Positions 59,356 through 64,000 of a stretch of DNA of 64,000 bases are shown here, in pieces. How positions within the stretch are numbered: the stretch's first letter is position 1; each line of letters begins with the position of its first letter. This stretch comes from Gordonia sp. PP30 (GTDB lineage: Bacteria; Actinomycetota; Actinomycetes; Mycobacteriales; Mycobacteriaceae): NCBI RefSeq assembly GCF_023100845.1, contig NZ_CP095864.1, forward strand, positions 3,472,001 through 3,536,000. The letters run 5' to 3'. Made by a program: the position numbers and the translations under genes. The notes beneath the pieces were generated by a model, which did no database searches, had not been told where the DNA came from, and saw only the letters and a program-made list of their open reading frames with translations.

Positions 59356-62300
59356 CGGTGACCGCCTTCCCCCGCAGTTGGGCCGGACAGCTCGTGGTGA
59401 GCGCGCAGTGCTGGCAGCCGGGGTTGACGGCGGCCACGAAGCCGGGCCCGATGCTGGCGCGCGCGGCCCGCCGGACCACGCCGATCCACTCGTCCACCTG
59501 TTCCGGGGTCAGCGGTTCCTGCACCCGCTCGGCGGCGCCGGTCGTGCGGTTGGCCGTCGCCACGTAGACCAGGCGCCCGCCGCCGGTGGCCCCGGGCGCG
59601 AAGCCCTCGACGCCGCCCAGCAGCAGTGCCAGCTGGTAGGCCGCGAGCTGCGGGTGCGCGGCGGCGTCGTTGGCGGTGATCACCGTCTTGCCGGTCTTGA
59701 CGTCGATCACCACCGGGCGGCCGAGATCATCGGTCTCCAGGCGGTCGATCCGACCGACGAGTCGCACCGGCAGGTCGTCGTCGGGGCTCTCCGCTGCGGG
59801 TGGCACCGCCGCCTCGATGCCCACCTCGACGGCGGCCTCCCGCAGCTCGCTGCGCGAGTAGTCGAGCCAGTTCCGGAAGTTGACCAGCATCGACTCGGCG
59901 CGGGCCAGTTCCCGGTCGCTGAACCACGCGGCCGGCGACGACACGCGGTCCCAGATCTCGTGCAGGGCCCGGGTGACCTCGGCGTGGTCGAGTTCGCCGG
60001 CGACGGCCTGCACCAGCGTGTGCACCAGGGTTCCGGTGACGGCGGGCTCGGCGTCGCCGTCGCGGCCGCCGTGCCGTTCCAGCATCCAGCGCAGCGAACA
60101 GCGACTGAGCGCATCGACGTTCGACGGCGAGAGTGTGCGCGGTCCCAGTTCAGGGGTCCAGAGCGGGTCGTCGCTGCTCGGATCCAGCAGGCCGTACCAC
60201 TCGTGCGGCGCGGCACCGGGCACGTCGTCCGCGGCGAGTTCGGCGAGGAGATCGGCGGCGGCCGCACGTCGCTCCTCCGGTATCGCCGGGTCGACCAGCG
60301 CCGACCGTAGTTCGGCGACCATCGACGGCAGCGACAGCAGGCGGCGCTGCCCGGCGTCGAGCGGCACCTCGTCGGCGGCCTCGCCGGTCAGCTCGTGGTC
60401 GGCCCCGTACCCGCCGAGGGCGTCGGCGATCTCCGGGATGAACCGCGACGGCGACTCGTCGCCCGTGCCGTCCTCGACGGCGGTGACCAGCAGGGTGCGC
60501 CGGGCACGACTGCACGCCACCAGCAGCAGCCGCCGTTCGTCGGCGAGCAGTACCGCATTGCGCGACACCGTGTCGAGGGCGCCGGCGTCCACGCCGTCGA
60601 GCAGGTCGATCAGCGCGGGGGTACCGAGCACGCTGCCGCGGCTGCGCAGCGAGGGCCACAGGCCGTCGAGCACCCCGGCGACCGCGACCACCTCCCATTC
60701 CCGGCCGGCCGCCGAGTGCGCCGACAGCAGTTGCACGGCGTCGGCGGCGGCCGTCGGGGTCCGCGACTCACGCGGGATCTGCAGCTGCCGCAGGTAGTGC
60801 AGGAATCCGTCGAGACCTCCCGCGGGGAGGTTGTCGGTGTACGACGCCGCCGCCTCGAACAGCGCCAGCATCGCGTCGAGGTCCCGATCGGCCTGCGCGC
60901 CCGACCGCTCGCCGCGCAGCGACCGGCCCAGCCAGGTGCGTTCGAGGCCGGAGGCCCGCCAGGCGCGCCAGAGGGTTTCTTCGACGCCCTGCCCGGTGCG
61001 ATCGGCGATGCGCGCGGCCTGCACCACTTTCAGCGTGCGGACCAGCGGCTCGGATTCGAACTCGGTGAGTCCGCGCACGTAGGCGTCGGCGACCACCGGA
61101 TCCCCCAGCGCGGCGGCCAGGGCGGTCAGCGAGTCGGGCGGACCGCCGGACTCCGGGGCGCCGGGGACCAGCGGTTCTCCGGCCGCCGCGGCGTCCTCGT
61201 GGAGCCGCCGGATACCGCGGCGGAGTCGCCGGAGCTGGCCGGGGCCGGCGGCGCCGATCGGGCCGGACAGCAGCGTGAGCACCGCGTCCGGCTCGAGCGG
61301 TTCGGTGCCGGCCGCGGCGGCCAGTGCGGCGGTGAAGGCTTCGACGGCGCGCTGACGGTACAGCGGCAGGTCGCTGGTGGGCGTCGCCACCGGGACCCCC
61401 GCCGAGGCGAATGCCCGGCGCAGCGCGGGCAGCGCGCGCGGCACGGACCGGACGATCACCGCCATCTCCGACCACGGCACGCCTTCGAAGAGGTGGGCCC
61501 GGCGCAGCAGGTCCGCCACCGCGGTCGCTTCCTTCGCGGCCGAGGAGAACACCCGCACCGACGCCCGGCCGTCGCCGGGCGCCGCTTCGGGGTAGGGCTG
61601 CGGCCGGGCGCCGGGGAGTCGTGCGGCGAGCGCCCGGCCGACCAGCCCGGCCTCGCCGGCGGCGCGGTGTCCCCGGGTGAGCGTCACGTCGCGTCCGCCG
61701 GGGAGTTCGGCGAAGAAGCGCGGGCTGGCGCCACGGAAGGAGTAGATGGACTGATCCGGGTCGGCGGCGATCACCGTCAGATCACTGCCGGTGCCGATCA
61801 ACTCCACGAGGCGGGCGGCCTGCGGATCGAGGTGCTGCGCGTCGTCGACCAGCACGCACCGCAACCGGGCGCGCTGATCGGCGAGCAGCTGCGGTTCTCC
61901 GGCCAGCGCCGACAGCGCCGAGCCCACCAGTTCGGCGGCGTCGACGGCCTGCGGCCCGGCCTCCGGCGCATCGACGCCGACGGACTCCCGCAGCAGCATG
62001 GTCCCCTCGTACTGGGCGAACGCCGTTCCCGCCGCCACCCACTCGGGACGCCGATGCCGGCGCCCCAGCTCGGTCAGATCCTCCGGGCCGAGACCGCGCT
62101 CGGCGGCGCGCATCAGCAGGTCGCGCAGGGCTTGCGCGAAACCGTCCGTCGCGAGCGCCGGCCGCAGCGACTCCGGCCAGTAGGCGGCGCCGTCCTCGAG
62201 GTCGCCGGCCAGCAACTCGCGCAGGATCACGTCCTGTTCGGAACCGGTGATGAGCCGGGGCGGCGGATTGCCGTGCGCGGCGGCCTGCAGGCGCAGCACC

Positions 62301-62671
62301 GCGAAGGCGTACGAGTGAACCGTGCGGACCAGCGGCTCCCGCAGCGCCGCACCGCTCCCGGACCGCCCGGCGGCCAGGACGCGCCGGGTGATCTCACCGC
62401 GCACCGCCGTCGCCGCCAGCCGGTTGGCGGTCAGCACGAGTACCGATTCCGGATCGGCGCCGTCGTCGAGGAGTCGTGCGACGGCGACGTCGACCAGCAG
62501 CGCGGTCTTCCCGGTGCCCGGCCCGCCCCGCACCCGATAGGGATGCCACGGCCGTTCCGGATCGCTCCGGTGCCCCGGCCGCAACAGTAGGGACGCGGCC
62601 TCCGGCCACTCGCGGACCGGCAGGCCGGCTGACGCCGGCGCGGCGATCAGTCGAGTCTGCGGAGTGGCCAT
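59348..62671 (-). CDS. adnA: AdnA, helicase-nuclease subunit with Fe-S site
   Basis: ATG 62671 (or GTG 62677) gives 1107 residues (Rv3202c position). Walker A is VRGGPGTGKTALLVDV (about 48-63), motif II VLVDDAQHLDPQAARLV, motif III-like VIAADPDQSIYSFRGA. The C-terminal nuclease reads VIDVKTGKTVI and PQLAAYQLALLL, and four Cys for an Fe-S cluster are in SRCSLRW and NPGCQHCALTTSCPAQ, as in AddB/AdnA nucleases. It pairs with AdnB for double-strand break resection. Confidence 0.95.
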   Translation of the reverse strand: MATPQTRLIAAPASAGLPVREWPEAASLLLRPGHRSDPERPWHPYRVRGGPGTGKTALLVDVAVARLLDDGADPESVLVLTANRLAATAVRGEITRRVLAAGRSGSGAALREPLVRTVHSYAFAVLRLQAAAHGNPPPRLITGSEQDVILRELLAGDLEDGAAYWPESLRPALATDGFAQALRDLLMRAAERGLGPEDLTELGRRHRRPEWVAAGTAFAQYEGTMLLRESVGVDAPEAGPQAVDAAELVGSALSALAGEPQLLADQRARLRCVLVDDAQHLDPQAARLVELIGTGSDLTVIAADPDQSIYSFRGASPRFFAELPGGRDVTLTRGHRAAGEAGLVGRALAARLPGARPQPYPEAAPGDGRASVRVFSSAAKEATAVADLLRRAHLFEGVPWSEMAVIVRSVPRALPALRRAFASAGVPVATPTSDLPLYRQRAVEAFTAALAAAAGTEPLEPDAVLTLLSGPIGAAGPGQLRRLRRGIRRLHEDAAAAGEPLVPGAPESGGPPDSLTALAAALGDPVVADAYVRGLTEFESEPLVRTLKVVQAARIADRTGQGVEETLWRAWRASGLERTWLGRSLRGERSGAQADRDLDAMLALFEAAASYTDNLPAGGLDGFLHYLRQLQIPRESRTPTAAADAVQLLSAHSAAGREWEVVAVAGVLDGLWPSLRSRGSVLGTPALIDLLDGVDAGALDTVSRNAVLLADERRLLLVACSRARRTLLVTAVEDGTGDESPSRFIPEIADALGGYGADHELTGEAADEVPLDAGQRRLLSLPSMVAELRSALVDPAIPEERRAAAADLLAELAADDVPGAAPHEWYGLLDPSSDDPLWTPELGPRTLSPSNVDALSRCSLRWMLERHGGRDGDAEPAVTGTLVHTLVQAVAGELDHAEVTRALHEIWDRVSSPAAWFSDRELARAESMLVNFRNWLDYSRSELREAAVEVGIEAAVPPAAESPDDDLPVRLVGRIDRLETDDLGRPVVIDVKTGKTVITANDAAAHPQLAAYQLALLLGGVEGFAPGATGGGRLVYVATANRTTGAAERVQEPLTPEQVDEWIGVVRRAARASIGPGFVAAVNPGCQHCALTTSCPAQLRGKAVTDD

Positions 62672-62715
62672 GTGCACATGGAATCACGAGCCTCCGACAA
62701 CCTAGTCTGGAGCCC

Positions 62716-63495
62716 ATGACCGCCGAGCTGCACACTCATCTCTTCGGCCCGGACGACGCCCCGACGGTGCTCGCCCTCCACGGACTCACCGGGCACGGCA
62801 AGCGGTGGGGCCTCCTCGCCGACGACCTGCCGGGCGTGCGCGTCGTGGCGCCGGATCTGCTGGGTCACGGGCGTTCACCATGGTCGCCGCCGTGGCGGAT
62901 CGAGGACCACGCCGAGGCGGTCGCCGCCGCCGTGGAACAGCACATCCCGGTCGGCCGGCGACCGGTGGTGGCCGTCGCCCACTCCTTCGGCAGCACGGTC
63001 GCTTTACGACTGGCGGCCACCCGTCCCGATCTGGTGCGCGCCCTCGTGCTCCTCGATCCGGCGCAGGGCCTCGATCCGTCGTTCGCGCTGGAGATGGCGC
63101 AGGCCTCCGTGGACCATTGGGGTTACCCGGACGCGGAGACCGCCGGGGCCGCCAAGCGCGCCGAGGGCTGGCGCGAGGTCCCCGATCACGTCCTGACCGA
63201 CGAACTCGCCGAGCACCTGGTTCCCGACGGCGACGGCGTCGTCTGGCGGGTGTGCCTGCCCGCCGCGGCCACCGCGTGGAGCGAGATGGCCCGGCCCGCC
63301 CAGCTGCCGCCGGAGGGGGTGTCGACCCGGATCGTCGTCGCCGACCGCGTGCAACCCCCGTTCGTCACCGCGGACTTCCTGGCGCGCTGCGCCGCCGAAC
63401 GGCCCGAGACGACCGTCCACCACGTCGACACCGAGCACATGGTGCCGTTCCTCGCCCCGGAAGCGGTCGCCGGGCTGATCCGGGAAGTCCTGTAG
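62716..63495 (+). CDS. Alpha/beta hydrolase (LipV-like)
   Basis: A 259-residue hydrolase (Rv3203 position). HGLTGHGKRW (oxyanion region), LLGHGRSPW, nucleophile AHSFGS (about 95) and a late EHMVPFL with the catalytic His are all present. It diverges from adnA and is directly followed by the ATL gene with 2 bp spacing. Substrate unknown. Confidence 0.88.
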   Translation: MTAELHTHLFGPDDAPTVLALHGLTGHGKRWGLLADDLPGVRVVAPDLLGHGRSPWSPPWRIEDHAEAVAAAVEQHIPVGRRPVVAVAHSFGSTVALRLAATRPDLVRALVLLDPAQGLDPSFALEMAQASVDHWGYPDAETAGAAKRAEGWREVPDHVLTDELAEHLVPDGDGVVWRVCLPAAATAWSEMARPAQLPPEGVSTRIVVADRVQPPFVTADFLARCAAERPETTVHHVDTEHMVPFLAPEAVAGLIREVL

Positions 63496-63497
63496 CC

Positions 63498-63794
63498 GTG
63501 CCGATCACCGACGAACAGGTCGAGCTGGTGCGCGCGCTGATCCGCGCCATTCCGCCGGGGCAGGTATCGACCTACGGCGACCTCGCCGACGCCGCGGGCC
63601 TCACCAACCCTCGCCAGGTGGGCTGGATCCTCCGCACCGACGGCGCCGACCTGCCGTGGCAGCGGGTGATCGCCGCCTCCGGCCGCCCCGCCGTGCACAA
63701 GGCGCGCGAGCAACTGGAACTCCTGCGCGCCGAGGGCGCCCCGATCGACGGTGACCGGGTGGTTCTGCGGAAGTGCCGGGCTCAGCTGGGTTGA
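63498..63794 (+). CDS. Alkyltransferase-like protein (ATL)
   Basis: A 98-residue protein (Rv3204 position) with GTG start 2 bp after the hydrolase stop. It has the MGMT DNA-binding domain (IPPGQVSTYGDLADAAG, helix-turn-helix, GWILRTD) but PWQRV in place of the reactive PCHRV, so Trp replaces the Cys acceptor. ATL proteins bind O6-alkylguanine and hand it to nucleotide excision repair without repairing it themselves. Confidence 0.93.
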   Translation: MPITDEQVELVRALIRAIPPGQVSTYGDLADAAGLTNPRQVGWILRTDGADLPWQRVIAASGRPAVHKAREQLELLRAEGAPIDGDRVVLRKCRAQLG

Positions 63795-63852
63795 GGTAGC
63801 GAGACGGAGCGCTTGCTTTAGCGGCGTTTCGACACGACTCGCCTAGCGGCTC

Positions 63853-63960
63853 GTCGGCTCAACGGGCGGCGAGGCGATCGTCGATTCGACGGGCTGTCAG
63901 GCGGTCGCCGGCTCAACGGGCTGATAGGCCGTCGTCGGCTCACCAAGCGGGTGGGGAGTC
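63853..63960. repeat. Four tandem 27-bp imperfect repeats
   Basis: Units begin at 63853, 63880, 63907 and 63934, each starting GTCGGCTCAACGGG or a close variant. They lie in the 206 bp after the ATL gene, where no gene is visible to the window end. Similarity between units falls from left to right. Confidence 0.75.
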
Positions 63961-64000
63961 GGACGGCAGGCTGTCGCGGATGCGGTCATTATTCCCGCTT

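Noticed and set aside
60395-62590. 731-codon plus-strand open frame opposite adnA
   Set aside because: Antisense shadow of adnA, with no domain content.
63853-63960. Candidate CRISPR or coding repeat
   Set aside because: The 27-bp units are contiguous and imperfect, without spacers; no start codon or ribosome site supports a coding frame.

Overview
High-GC (about 70%) chromosomal DNA from an actinobacterium of the order Mycobacteriales, most like Gordonia or a close relative. The evidence is mycobacterial-type gene content: AdnAB, UvrD2, WhiB7, mycoredoxin, a UPF0182 protein, paired FadE24/FadE23, an Rpf, and a tmRNA tag ending in RDYALAA. The order of 38.9-63.8 kb follows the M. tuberculosis Rv3193c-Rv3204 block; 15-20.6 kb follows smpB-ftsX-ftsE-(x)-mscS-prfB. 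No phage, plasmid, IS transposase or CRISPR array was recognised, so this is largely core genome.

Layout. 0-2.3 kb: the end of a 3-hydroxyacyl-CoA dehydrogenase and an oleate hydratase. 2.4-8.5 kb: a six-gene polyhydroxyalkanoate-type operon (TetR, a small PhaE/phasin-like protein, class III PhaC, GNAT, SDR, alpha/beta hydrolase) divergent from a fatty acyl-CoA ligase, with a palindromic operator between, then a 28-codon small gene. 8.7-14.2 kb: a secreted two-domain protein, a membrane protein, a DUF1214-like protein with a sulfotransferase, and an SDR. 14.4-20.6 kb: ssrA, then lipoprotein, smpB, ftsX, ftsE, a membrane protein, mscS and prfB, all on the minus strand. 20.6-32.6 kb: hisN, a metallo-beta-lactamase-fold protein, the fadE24-fadE23 pair behind twin operators, a secreted lipase with its TetR, a propionyl/acetyl-CoA synthetase, an Rpf and a beta-CASP nuclease. 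32.7-38.9 kb: iron-box-controlled ferritin, LCP ligase, methyltransferase, carbonic anhydrase, initiator tRNA and an orphan MCE protein. 38.9-49.8 kb: UPF0182, PPA1309-like, PDZ/Lon-like protease, DUF2342 protein, MFS pump with TetR, a cyclodehydratase-like protein and an ABC1 kinase. 49.9-51.3 kb: whiB7 with a long regulated leader, then about 800 bp of repeats. 51.3-63.8 kb: uvrD2, mycoredoxin, nudC, K+ channel, adnB, adnA, an alpha/beta hydrolase and an alkyltransferase-like protein.

Themes. Lipid and storage metabolism dominates the first half, usually under local TetR-type regulators with visible palindromes. Translation rescue (ssrA and smpB) sits beside prfB. The last third combines antibiotic-stress response (whiB7), redox defence and double-strand-break/alkylation repair. 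The least explained material is intergenic: a pair of MITE-like elements, roughly 20-bp-phased GTGTCGC arrays, CTGAGC/GTCGAAG repeats that have entered the uvrD2 reading frame, and several short tandem repeats. Start codons were chosen from ribosome-binding sites and family start points; several are GTG or TTG and are noted as uncertain.
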